Below are positions 5,121-11,835 of a DNA stretch of 12,055 nucleotides, piece by piece (position 1 is the first letter of the stretch; each line of letters opens with the position of its first letter). The translations under genes and the position numbers were made by a program. Origin of the DNA: a bacterium (GTDB taxonomy: Bacteria; Vulcanimicrobiota; Vulcanimicrobiia; Vulcanimicrobiales; SCRA01); NCBI GenBank assembly GCA_004298675.1, contig SCRI01000051.1:1-12055 (forward strand), written 5' to 3'. A model generated the notes under the pieces. It saw nothing but the letters and a program-made list of their open reading frames with translations. It was not told where the DNA came from and made no database searches.

Positions 5121-6788
5121 TTAGATGGCCGCGATATCCATGGCCACGCGCAGCGCGCCCCAGCGCTGTCCACGCACGTAGAGCGGAACCGCGAGGTCGT
5201 CCATCACCACGCCGGTGTCACGCGCATAGGTCTGGACGGTCATCGAACGCGCCCCCGGCCGGCTGCGCAAGTCCACTCCACGCTGCGTGAAGGCGGAACG
5301 CGGCGCGCGCAGCGGGACGTCCATGCCGCCCACTAAGCCCACCCGGGCGCAACGGATGCCGACGGGATCGTCGAAGATGCGCTTGATGCGGTTCCCCGGC
5401 AGATCCAGCTCGTCGTCGCCGGTGATGTCCTTGCGATAGTCGCGATAGTGCGCGATGAGAAAACCGTTGATGTCGACGATGCAAAAGTAGATGAGGTGCT
5501 TGTCACGCGCGGTATAGCGGTCGACGATCTCCACCAATGCCTCGTCCACCTTGCCGTCGTAGCTCGTACGGTACTTGGGCGGGCGGAAGGCACCGCCGCG
5601 TAGCCGCTCGACACTGAAGAGCCGCGCGAGTCTGCGCACGTCGGGTCCCGTGATCTCCACGTAGCCGGTGTCGAAGACGTCGCGTTCGGAGACGTGGCCG
5701 CTCTCGATCGTGCGCTCGAAGACCGCTTCAATCTCGGCTGCAGCCTCGTTGGCCCAGTCACGGGCGCGATCGATGAAGGTTCCCAGCCGGTACCGCGCGA
5801 GCACCTCGAAGGCATGACCGGTGACCTCGCCCAGGTTGAGCTTGCCGGCATCCTTGGCGTTGGCCGCGCCTTCGTTGGCGTGGGCGCTCAGCGCTTCGAC
5901 ACCGTGTGAGATCTCGCCGAGCACGGCCGACTGCTGTTCCACCGTGGTGGCGATGGAGGCAACTTGCTCCGTCGACTTCTCGATGATCTCGGTCATGTGG
6001 CCGAGATCGTCGCGCACCTTGGAGGCTTCGGCGCTCACCTCTACCGCGCGCTCCGTGCTCTTAGCGGTAGCCGTGCGTGCGGCTTCGACCGAGGAGAGCA
6101 CGTTGCGAATCAACGCTCCGATCTCCTTCGTGGAAGAGCGCGTCGAATCGGCCAGCTTGCGCACTTCGTCGGCCACCACTGCGAAACCGCGGCCATGCTC
6201 GCCTGCCCGCGCCGCTTCGATGGCCGCATTGAGGGCCAAGAGATTGGTGCGTTCCGAGACGTCATCGATGACGTCGACAACCTGCTCGATCTGCTGCGAG
6301 AGCTGCACCACACCCGAGACGTGCCCTGCCGCCTGCTCCGCCTGCGCGCGTAACTGTTCCAACTTCTCGAGCGAGCGCTCCACGGCCGTGAACGACGCCG
6401 ACGACGAGGCACGCATCTCATCGGTGAGGCGGCGCGTGTGGTCCGCGGACTCCGCCACCATCTTCGCGCCTTGTGCGCTCTCGTGCACGGCGGCGGCGAT
6501 CTGCGAAGTCTCCTCAGACTGCCGGTGCGTGGCCGCGGCGATGCGCCCGATCAGGAAGCCGTTGCGCGCGGCGGCCGCCGAGCCTTCGTTCGTGCGCCGC
6601 TCGAGATCACAGAGATCGGAGGCGATGCGCGTGAGCGCCGCATTCAACGCCTCGCACAACTCCACGACGTCCGCCGGCGCACCGGCGGGCGCCGCAAACG
6701 GCGCGGTGAGATCGGCAACATCTTCTGCGGCCAATCGCCTGAGCTGGGTGCTGATATCCTGGATAGCGGTCGCGGGCTCGGTCATCAT
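5121..6788 (-). CDS. Soluble methyl-accepting chemotaxis protein with C-terminal sensor domain
   Basis: A 555-residue protein without any membrane segment or HAMP domain. Residues 80-310 form the coiled-coil signalling domain; its tip reads [19 protein letters not shown][16 protein letters not shown] (about 179-214), the highly conserved region that contacts CheA and CheW. The sensor part comes after it: residues 325-555 include [28 protein letters not shown] and [20 protein letters not shown], a pattern I recognise from cytosolic receptors with a Cache-like C-terminal domain. Ligand unknown. About 25 residues (482-513) between the RC motif and the QTYARDTG motif look longer than usual. The ATG pair at 6783-6788 is preceded by AGGGAGGGG seven bases away, and by a sigma-28-type promoter. 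Confidence 0.92.
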   Translation of the reverse strand: MMTEPATAIQDISTQLRRLAAEDVADLTAPFAAPAGAPADVVELCEALNAALTRIASDLCDLERRTNEGSAAAARNGFLIGRIAAATHRQSEETSQIAAAVHESAQGAKMVAESADHTRRLTDEMRASSSASFTAVERSLEKLEQLRAQAEQAAGHVSGVVQLSQQIEQVVDVIDDVSERTNLLALNAAIEAARAGEHGRGFAVVADEVRKLADSTRSSTKEIGALIRNVLSSVEAARTATAKSTERAVEVSAEASKVRDDLGHMTEIIEKSTEQVASIATTVEQQSAVLGEISHGVEALSAHANEGAANAKDAGKLNLGEVTGHAFEVLARYRLGTFIDRARDWANEAAAEIEAVFERTIESGHVSERDVFDTGYVEITGPDVRRLARLFSVERLRGGAFRPPKYRTSYDGKVDEALVEIVDRYTARDKHLIYFCIVDINGFLIAHYRDYRKDITGDDELDLPGNRIKRIFDDPVGIRCARVGLVGGMDVPLRAPRSAFTQRGVDLRSRPGARSMTVQTYARDTGVVMDDLAVPLYVRGQRWGALRVAMDIAAI

Positions 6789-6812
6789 GCGCTTGCCCCT
6801 CCCTGCATGGCA

Positions 6813-6839
6813 TTATCGGCCAACACAGCGCATGCTTCA
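6813..6839 (-). promoter_or_regulatory. Sigma-28 (FliA-type) flagellar promoter of the chemotaxis gene
   Basis: On the minus strand TGAAGCAT (6832-6839), an 11-base spacer and GCCGATAA (6813-6820) match the enterobacterial sigma-28 consensus TAAAGTTT-N11-GCCGATAA: eight of eight in the -10 element and five of eight in the -35 element. The predicted transcription start leaves an 18-base leader carrying AGGGAGGGG. Chemotaxis receptors are standard members of the sigma-28 regulon. Confidence 0.8.
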
Positions 6840-6850
6840 GGGGGCAAAGA

Positions 6851-6895
6851 GAGGCGACGTGAGAACGCGTCCCCCCACAGCTCTCGCGTCGCCTC
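6851..6895 (-). terminator. Long inverted repeat, likely terminator of the upstream membrane-protein operon
   Basis: Arms at 6851-6864 and 6882-6895 pair over 13 of 14 positions around a 17-base loop. It lies 77 bases past the stop of the 415-residue membrane-protein gene and directly upstream of the sigma-28 promoter. On the minus strand it is followed by TCTTTG, a poor U tail. It would insulate the chemotaxis gene from read-through. A palindromic operator is the alternative. Confidence 0.5.
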
Positions 6896-6902
6896 CGCCG
6901 CA

Positions 6903-6944
6903 GGTATCTCCTTGCGGGCGGTAATCTTTTAGGCCCAGGTAATC
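6903..6944. repeat. Three spaced GGTA(A)TC copies
   Basis: GGTATC at 6903-6908, GGTAATC at 6920-6926 and GGTAATC at 6938-6944 on the plus strand start 17 and 18 bases apart. The spacing is not far from two helical turns. They lie upstream of the sigma-28 promoter and downstream of the 415-residue gene. They could be a tandem protein-binding site or chance. Confidence 0.3.
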
Positions 6945-6971
6945 GCTTCCTCTGGCCTTTGGGCTATTGAC

Positions 6972-8219
6972 TCACGGGGTCGCCGTTACGCCGCCCGGGT
7001 GCCCTGCACGCGAAATCGCCACGGCCACGTTCGCCGTCATCGACACCCAGCCGGCAAGGCCGAGGATTCCAGCCAAGTGCACCATCCCGGCGCCGCCGCT
7101 GCCGAGGCCGATGGCCCCGAGCAGGATCGCGAGCTGGAACGACGCGTAGGCCACCCAGCTCAGCGGGGCGGTCAGGAGCTCGCTGGGAGGCGTCTCGTCG
7201 TCCTCGCCACGGAACGTCGTGGCGATCATGCGGATCGCGACATGGTGCAGGTGCGCGAGCACCATCTGCCCCACCCAGCCCACCAGCGCGACGAAGACGT
7301 AGGACGCCTTCCAGGGTGCACCGCCGACCACGCCCAAGCCCAGCACCACCGCAACCGCCAGCCACAGCACGGATGTCAGATAGAACGCCTGGGGCGGGCG
7401 ATGCGCGACTTTCGCGTGGCTCGCGAGATCGACGACGTCGACCATGTAGAGCGCGAGGGCGGCGGCGACCAGGATCGCGCCCACCCACACCAGCACCCCG
7501 AGCGAGAACCAGAGGCCAAACACCAGCGCGAAGATGCCGACGGTGATCGCCAGCGCCGCGGTGATATGGTGCCAGAGCACGCTTGGGCGCGCACCGAAGA
7601 TAGGGCCGCTCGTGCGCACCGAGACGCCCATCACCAGCACCGTGAGCCATCCGATCCCCGCCACGTGCGCATGCACGGCCGGCGTCGTCACGAGCCAACC
7701 CGGAGCGGCATGGCTCGCGAGTGCCAGCGCCATGCCCAGGCCCAAGACCGCCGCGGCGATCAGGAACGAGAAGACGATCAGGAACGCGCGCGCGATGGAG
7801 GCCTCCGTGCGCGGGCCACGCGTTGCCGCGCTCAGCATCGGCAGCACCGCCAAGAGGTAGACGATCAGGCCCGCCAGCACCAACGCCGCCGACCACGACA
7901 ACGCGCCGGGATGCTGGCTCCAGAAGGATGCCACCATACCGAAGGCACCGATACCGAAGAGCGCCAGCGCGACGCGTGCCGCCCGCTCGTGGCGGAGATC
8001 TACTTCCGTAAACGCGGGCATGACGTAGACCAGCACCGTCAGCGCCGTCAGCGTCAGCCAGGCCAGCGCCGCAAGATGAATCCACGCCAGGCCGTGCAGC
8101 GTGGGGCCGGTCCAGTCCGTTACCGTAAGTCCCGCGAGCATCACCCACATCAACGCATGCGCGATATGGCCGGCGATGAGCCCGCCCGGCGGAATCCAGG
8201 GGCGCGAAGCGACGCGCAT
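6972..8219 (-). CDS. Multi-pass membrane protein with heme-copper-oxidase-like histidine motifs
   Basis: A 415-residue protein of about eleven or twelve hydrophobic segments. Two segments share an H-x5-W-L pattern: H48...W54 (IHLAALAWL) and H183-x-H185...W191 (HAHVAGIGWL). The latter resembles the H-x-H-x-G-x-x-G-W motif of helix X in cbb3 oxidases and NO reductases, whose histidines ligate heme. AHLHHV (322-327) adds further intramembrane histidines. It is much shorter and otherwise unlike a full oxidase subunit I, so heme binding is an inference. NnrS was considered, but its HAHE-type motif is missing. The start ATG at 8219 overlaps the TGA of the preceding gene (TGATG); the frame upstream of it reads as a shadow. 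The two genes are clearly translationally coupled. Confidence 0.75.
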   Translation of the reverse strand: MRVASRPWIPPGGLIAGHIAHALMWVMLAGLTVTDWTGPTLHGLAWIHLAALAWLTLTALTVLVYVMPAFTEVDLRHERAARVALALFGIGAFGMVASFWSQHPGALSWSAALVLAGLIVYLLAVLPMLSAATRGPRTEASIARAFLIVFSFLIAAAVLGLGMALALASHAAPGWLVTTPAVHAHVAGIGWLTVLVMGVSVRTSGPIFGARPSVLWHHITAALAITVGIFALVFGLWFSLGVLVWVGAILVAAALALYMVDVVDLASHAKVAHRPPQAFYLTSVLWLAVAVVLGLGVVGGAPWKASYVFVALVGWVGQMVLAHLHHVAIRMIATTFRGEDDETPPSELLTAPLSWVAYASFQLAILLGAIGLGSGGAGMVHLAGILGLAGWVSMTANVAVAISRAGHPGGVTATP

Positions 8220-8671
8220 CAGCGTGTCCGCGCCGGTGCGCGTGCGGGCGCTTTGATGCGCACCCACACGACGAATCCCACGATCGCGATCGCGGCGAAC
8301 TGCAGCAACGCGCCGAAAATCAGCAGCGCGGACACGGCGGGATTGTCGGCCAGTGCGACCCACGGTTCGAAGATGAGCCGCAAGGGGAGCCCGACGTTGA
8401 GCGCGAGGTAAGCCACGATCACCGCGCGCACGGGATAGCGCCCTTTACTTTCGGGAAAGCGCCGCGTGTCGAGGGGAAACATCCAAAGTGCCACACCAAT
8501 TACCACGTTGACTAACCAGCCGACGAAACCCGCATGCCCGTGTTCGATGGCGATGATCGGGGGCAGGGGATGCTGGAAGGCCTCTGCCGCCGCAAGGATC
8601 ACGCCGGCGAGGAAGGTGAGCCCGAGGTAGACCATCGCGGTCTTGATGAACAGACGCGGCTCGATCGGCAT
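8219..8671 (-). CDS. Four-helix membrane protein with H-x-H-x4-GW motif
   Basis: A 150-residue protein with hydrophobic segments at about 8-30, 47-67, 81-101 and 112-137. At the start of helix 2, EHGHAGFVGWL carries H44, H46 and W52, followed by a proline at 66. This is the same H-x5-W-x13-P arrangement seen at H48 of the downstream partner, and it resembles helix X of CcoN/NorB, where H-x-H binds heme. It is too small to be an oxidase on its own, and no Cu-B histidine set is visible. A ribosome site AGGAG lies seven bases before the ATG. It is coupled to the 415-residue gene by a one-base stop/start overlap, so the two probably form a complex. Confidence 0.75.
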   Translation of the reverse strand: MPIEPRLFIKTAMVYLGLTFLAGVILAAAEAFQHPLPPIIAIEHGHAGFVGWLVNVVIGVALWMFPLDTRRFPESKGRYPVRAVIVAYLALNVGLPLRLIFEPWVALADNPAVSALLIFGALLQFAAIAIVGFVVWVRIKAPARAPARTR

Positions 8672-8788
8672 CTCCCTCTCCTCGTGTCCTCTCTCATGGT
8701 AGCGGACCCGCGGAGTGACCCAGGTCCCAGGAGGGCCGTTTCAGCGATGCACCGCGAATGCCTTGGATTGGAGCACGAACTCGAGGCG

Positions 8789-9232
8789 CTATGCGGCGTA
8801 GCCGATAGCGACGATCGTGAGCGGAAGATCCCCGGCAGGGCGCCGCCACAACACGCGGTCGCCCACGCGCGCACCGATCAACGCCTTGGCCAGCGGCGAG
8901 ATCCAACTGATCGCACCATGCGTGGGATCGGCTTGATCCTCTCCCACGATCGTGTAATCACGGCGCGCCGCATCCGCTCCCTGGACGGTGACGGTAGCGC
9001 CGAACGCCACCACGTCACGCGGCTGACGCGTGAGATCGACGACGATCGCGTTCTCGATGCGGCGGCGCAGATACGCGGTGTCGCGCTCGTTACTCGACGC
9101 CTCCGCGGCACGCAGGCGCTCCTCGAGCGCCTCCAGCCCACGCTGCGTGACGTAATTCGGGTGGCCGCTCTCCGGACGCGCGGCAGGCAGCTCCGGGGCG
9201 TCCTCGCTCTCCTTGACAAAGGCCCTGCTCAT
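8789..9232 (-). CDS. GreA/GreB-family transcript cleavage factor
   Basis: A 147-residue protein beginning MSRAFVKESEDAPELP, typical of one branch of the GreA/GreB family. The C-terminal FKBP-like domain is clear: VAFGATVTV, YTIVGEDQAD, GAISWISPLAKALIG and VGDRV-W. Gre factors insert a coiled coil into the RNA polymerase secondary channel and trigger cleavage of backtracked RNA. Here the coiled coil (about 27-65) is short, and the tip reads SSNERDTAY where GreB has GDRSENADY, so the acidic pair is altered. Whether it cleaves RNA is therefore open. It is 30 bases downstream of the cupredoxin gene, with a small CCCCG/CGGGG dyad in the gap. A strong ribosome site is not evident (AAGAAG at about 10 bases). 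Confidence 0.88.
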   Translation of the reverse strand: MSRAFVKESEDAPELPAARPESGHPNYVTQRGLEALEERLRAAEASSNERDTAYLRRRIENAIVVDLTRQPRDVVAFGATVTVQGADAARRDYTIVGEDQADPTHGAISWISPLAKALIGARVGDRVLWRRPAGDLPLTIVAIGYAA

Positions 9233-9247
9233 CGTGCTCTACTTCTT

Positions 9248-9260
9248 CCCCGCTTCGGGG
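9248..9260 (-). repeat. Small GC dyad between the cupredoxin and Gre genes
   Basis: CCCCG and CGGGG pair around a three-base loop directly after the cupredoxin stop codon. There is no U run, so termination is unlikely; mRNA 3' protection or processing is possible. Confidence 0.3.
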
Positions 9261-9262
9261 AT

Positions 9263-9781
9263 TCAGCCGCCGAAGAAGCCCCGCAGCACACGCGTGGCGC
9301 TCGTCTTCGGATTTTCCGCGAGCAGGCGACGGTCGTGCGTCACGATGATGACCCCAGACATGGCTCCGCCGAAGCCGTTCACGCCTCGCCGCGGGGCCGC
9401 TTGCACCGCCTGGCCGAACGTCTTGACGAGCGCCGCGTGGACGGAACAGTAGTAGGTGTAGATACCGGGACGTGAGAGCCGCACCGTATAGGTGCCCACG
9501 CCGTGGGAGGCGCCCGGGGTGCCCGCTGCCCGCCCGTTGATGGCAAGCGGGCGCCTGCCCGTCTGCGGATCGAATCCCACGATGGTGTGCGCGTCGGTGT
9601 CTTGGTTGACGAAGACGACGGGCTGCCCCGGCTCCACGGCGACAACGGGTTCCAAGAAATCGTTCGCCCCGTTCATGTGCACGTAGACGGGCCCAGGCGC
9701 GGCCTGCGCCGCGGGGACGCTCGCAGCGAGCGCCAGCAAGGCGGCCATGGCCACAGCGAGCGGAAGAGAGCGTCGCAGCAT
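9263..9781 (-). CDS. Secreted plastocyanin-like cupredoxin
   Basis: A 172-residue exported protein with a signal peptide (about 1-27, SVPAAQA). The cupredoxin fold follows: VAVEPGQPVVFVNQDTDAHTIVG with Cu ligand H65, and GIYTYYCSVHAAL with ligands C112 and H115. The fourth ligand, normally a Met a few residues after the His, is not there; the next Met is M141, after a Gly/Ala-rich insert of about 25 residues. Type 1 copper binding is likely from H-C-H but the axial ligand is uncertain. A periplasmic or extracellular electron-transfer or copper-handling role is inferred. The ATG has a GGAGG site seven bases upstream, and the gene sits 21 bases after the nine-helix membrane-protein gene, so the pair should be co-transcribed. 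Confidence 0.9.
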   Translation of the reverse strand: MLRRSLPLAVAMAALLALAASVPAAQAAPGPVYVHMNGANDFLEPVVAVEPGQPVVFVNQDTDAHTIVGFDPQTGRRPLAINGRAAGTPGASHGVGTYTVRLSRPGIYTYYCSVHAALVKTFGQAVQAAPRRGVNGFGGAMSGVIIVTHDRRLLAENPKTSATRVLRGFFGG

Positions 9782-9802
9782 GTGGAAACCTCCGTGCAGA
9801 CT

Positions 9803-10816
9803 TTAACGTACCGCGCGGGGTTGTGCGTTGCAGAGTGCGTTGAGAAACGCGCCCACCAGCCCCGCGAAGAGAATCGAGCCGGCGGTGACGTCCGGCGTCC
9901 ACCAGATGCCGCCCATCGTGGCTGCCAGAACGGCCAGGTAAACGCTCCAGTAGACCGCCGGCACCGCAAAGGCAAAGACATAGCCCGCGCGTAGCGCGTC
10001 GCCAACGATGCCGCAGGCGAGGCTGGCCGCGACGACCGCCGCGAACTGGCCGGCGTCGTTGGAGTGGGCGCCGGCGACGAAGACGTTGCCCAGCAGCATG
10101 AAGAGCGTCAAGGCGCCCGGGCGCAAGTCGAAGCGGTGCTTGAGATAGAGCGCAAAGCCCGCCAGCAGCAAGCTCTGCACCAGCACCGCCAGCAGCCCGA
10201 TCCCTTGCTTGTAGTAGGCCAGCGTCAGCAGCGTCAGAGCGTCGCGCGGAGAGCTGGCGGGGATGAGCGGCGCGTTCATGCGGGCCGCCTCGCTGACGAA
10301 GATGAACTGCGTGCCCCAGTGCAGCAGCTCCAGCAGCGATGCCGCCGCGATCAACAGCGGCAGCTGCGCCGCCAGCGTGCGCGGCCTGTGGATCTGCGCG
10401 GCGCGGATCGGCCCCGCGCAGATGAGAAACATGCCCGCACCGATCAACAGATGTGTGGGGCTAAGCAGCGCGTTGAAGCCTTCCTCGAATCCCCACAGCG
10501 AGTGCTTGATTAAATCGGCAAGTCCGCCCGCTAGGCCGATGACCAGACCCGCCAGCGTGACCCCGTAGCCTGCCGGCAATGCCTGCCGCCACGGATACCC
10601 GCGGCGGTGGTAGTGCACGAGCACCACGGCGGTACAGACGTAGGCGGCGAGCAGCCCCGCGTAGAGCAAGCCGTGCGCCGGCTCGAAGAACGTCTCGACG
10701 TCATGATGAAAATGATGCCACGTGTCGACGAAGATCCCGGCGCCCAGCCACAGGCTGGCGATGGCGATCGCCCAATCGTAGAGTACGCTCTGCGACGGAA
10801 CGTTGGAGGTCTGCAC
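9803..10816 (-). CDS. Polytopic membrane protein with His-rich N-terminal motif
   Basis: A 337-residue protein (from the GTG at 10816) of about eight or nine hydrophobic segments. After helix 1 comes DTWHHFHHDVETFFEPAHG (about 31-49): five histidines and three acidic residues at the membrane surface, which could bind a metal. LLSPTHLLIGAGMF is a second His-bearing segment. I do not recognise an experimentally characterised family. The adjoining cupredoxin gene suggests copper or electron transfer, as inference only. The frame extends upstream to 10942, but that part is arginine-rich, overlaps the divergent lipoprotein gene and looks like a shadow. No good ribosome site precedes the GTG, so the exact start is uncertain. 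Confidence 0.7.
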   Translation of the reverse strand: MQTSNVPSQSVLYDWAIAIASLWLGAGIFVDTWHHFHHDVETFFEPAHGLLYAGLLAAYVCTAVVLVHYHRRGYPWRQALPAGYGVTLAGLVIGLAGGLADLIKHSLWGFEEGFNALLSPTHLLIGAGMFLICAGPIRAAQIHRPRTLAAQLPLLIAAASLLELLHWGTQFIFVSEAARMNAPLIPASSPRDALTLLTLAYYKQGIGLLAVLVQSLLLAGFALYLKHRFDLRPGALTLFMLLGNVFVAGAHSNDAGQFAAVVAASLACGIVGDALRAGYVFAFAVPAVYWSVYLAVLAATMGGIWWTPDVTAGSILFAGLVGAFLNALCNAQPRAVR

Positions 10817-10854
10817 GACCAGGGAGTTCGTCCGGCTCTTCGAATCCCCCCTGC

Positions 10855-11304
10855 GTGAGTACCGTATCGACGCACGCGCGCGGTCTTGCGTTCGCCGCAT
10901 GGCTCGCGCTCGTGGCGCTCGCGGGCTGCGCGCAGGCGCCACCGGCCGCGCAGACGCTCACCAGCAGCGCGGTGACACGCCTCCCGCAGCCGTGGCCGAC
11001 GGCAGCAACCGTGGCCGGCGACGCACCGCCGCGCATCCTCGCCGTTTACGTGAACCGGACCACCATCGGCAACGGCGACGAATGGCGCGGCCGTATCGTC
11101 ACCAGCACCAACGTCGCCAGCCTGGAGGTCCGCACGGAGTCGTTCTCGTTCGTTGCCGCGCGCACCGCCTTCGGTCAGTTCACGTTCGACGTTCACGTGC
11201 TCGACCTACCGCCGCAGTACCGTCGCGGCTACATGCTGCAGATCACCGCGCGCAACACAGCCGGCGCGCGCGACGACCGCTACGTTCCGATCCGCTTCCT
11301 GTAA
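10855..11304 (+). CDS. Small lipoprotein with beta-sandwich-like domain
   Basis: A 149-residue protein starting at GTG. The N-terminal MSTVSTHARGLAF... hydrophobic run ends in the lipobox LAGC, so C25 should be lipidated and the protein anchored to a membrane. The mature part alternates hydrophobic residues in short strands (ILAVYVNRTTIGNGDEW, ASLEVRTESFSF, GQFTFDVHVLDLP, YMLQITARN), like an immunoglobulin-type fold. No family is recognised. It is the only complete plus-strand gene in the right half. It diverges from the 337-residue gene with only 38 bases between starts, and its end overlaps the Nudix gene on the opposite strand by 25 bases. No clear ribosome site precedes the GTG. Confidence 0.75.
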   Translation: MSTVSTHARGLAFAAWLALVALAGCAQAPPAAQTLTSSAVTRLPQPWPTAATVAGDAPPRILAVYVNRTTIGNGDEWRGRIVTSTNVASLEVRTESFSFVAARTAFGQFTFDVHVLDLPPQYRRGYMLQITARNTAGARDDRYVPIRFL

Positions 11305-11801
11305 GCCCACGCCAGGGCGATCTGGGTCTTGGCATCGGGAATCTCGTCGCGCGTGACCATCTCCCACGCCTGCGCCAACGGCATGACTTCGACCTGGATC
11401 CGCTCGTACGGTTCGGGCTCGGCGGGTCCCGCCGTCAACCCTTCAGCTAGGCACAGATGGAGACGCTCGTCGCAGAAGCCCGGCGAGGTATAGAACGTCC
11501 ACAGCTCGCGCACGCGCTCGCAACGGTAACCCGTCTCCTCGCGCAGCTCCCGCGCGGCACACTCCACGGGGCGCTCGCCGGAATCCAGCTTGCCGGCGGG
11601 CACCTCCCAAAGGGGGCGATCGATCGCCGGGCGGTACTGCCGGATCATGACGATCTCGCTGGGTGTGGGCTGCGCGATGACGCACACGGCGCCCGGGTGC
11701 TCGACGATCTCGTAGGCGTGCGTGCGGCCGTCGTCGAGCGTGACGTCGTCGATGCGCAGGTTGATGATCCGGCCCTCATAGACGCGCCGCGAGCTTCGCA
11801 T
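11280..11801 (-). CDS. Nudix hydrolase, ADP-ribose pyrophosphatase type
   Basis: A 173-residue protein with a full Nudix box: G70-x5-E76-x7-R84-E85-L-R-E88-E89-T-G91-Y92, which binds Mg2+ and hydrolyses nucleoside diphosphates linked to another group. A proline 15-16 residues after the box (SPGF, P107) and the following CDERLHLCLAEGL are the marks of the ADP-ribose pyrophosphatase branch (ADP-ribose to AMP and ribose-5-phosphate). The N-terminal strand-rich part (VYEGRIINLRIDDVTL) also fits. I start at the ATG at 11801, preceded by GGAAG; upstream codons do not continue the family and overlap the next gene. Its 3' end overlaps the lipoprotein gene by 25 bases in the convergent direction. Confidence 0.93.
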   Translation of the reverse strand: MRSSRRVYEGRIINLRIDDVTLDDGRTHAYEIVEHPGAVCVIAQPTPSEIVMIRQYRPAIDRPLWEVPAGKLDSGERPVECAARELREETGYRCERVRELWTFYTSPGFCDERLHLCLAEGLTAGPAEPEPYERIQVEVMPLAQAWEMVTRDEIPDAKTQIALAWAYRKRIGT

Positions 11802-11835
11802 CCGCGGGTCTTCCGCGCCGCACGCTCCATGCCCC

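Noticed and set aside
6789-6971. A riboswitch in the gap before the chemotaxis gene
   Set aside because: I compared it with the c-di-GMP, glycine and SAM core motifs I know and found no match; the gap is explained by a hairpin plus a sigma-28 promoter.
6964-8148. A 394-codon open frame overlapping the membrane-protein gene on the same strand
   Set aside because: Its protein is Gly/Arg/Ala-rich without hydrophobic segments or any motif; it is an out-of-frame shadow typical of high-GC DNA.
6972-8219. NnrS-family assignment for the 415-residue protein
   Set aside because: Helix number and His content are similar, but the HAHE-type motif and overall pattern of NnrS are not seen.
8220-8363. 48-codon N-terminal extension of the 415-residue membrane protein
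   Set aside because: It is Arg-rich, overlaps the coding end of the 150-residue gene, and the TGATG stop/start overlap explains the shorter start.
8534-9475. A 313-codon plus-strand frame
   Set aside because: It lies antisense to the Gre and cupredoxin genes, whose family motifs are clear, and its own product is Arg/His-rich with no recognisable domain.
10817-10942. 42-codon N-terminal extension of the 337-residue membrane protein
   Set aside because: It overlaps the divergent lipoprotein gene including its lipobox and reads as arginine-rich shadow.
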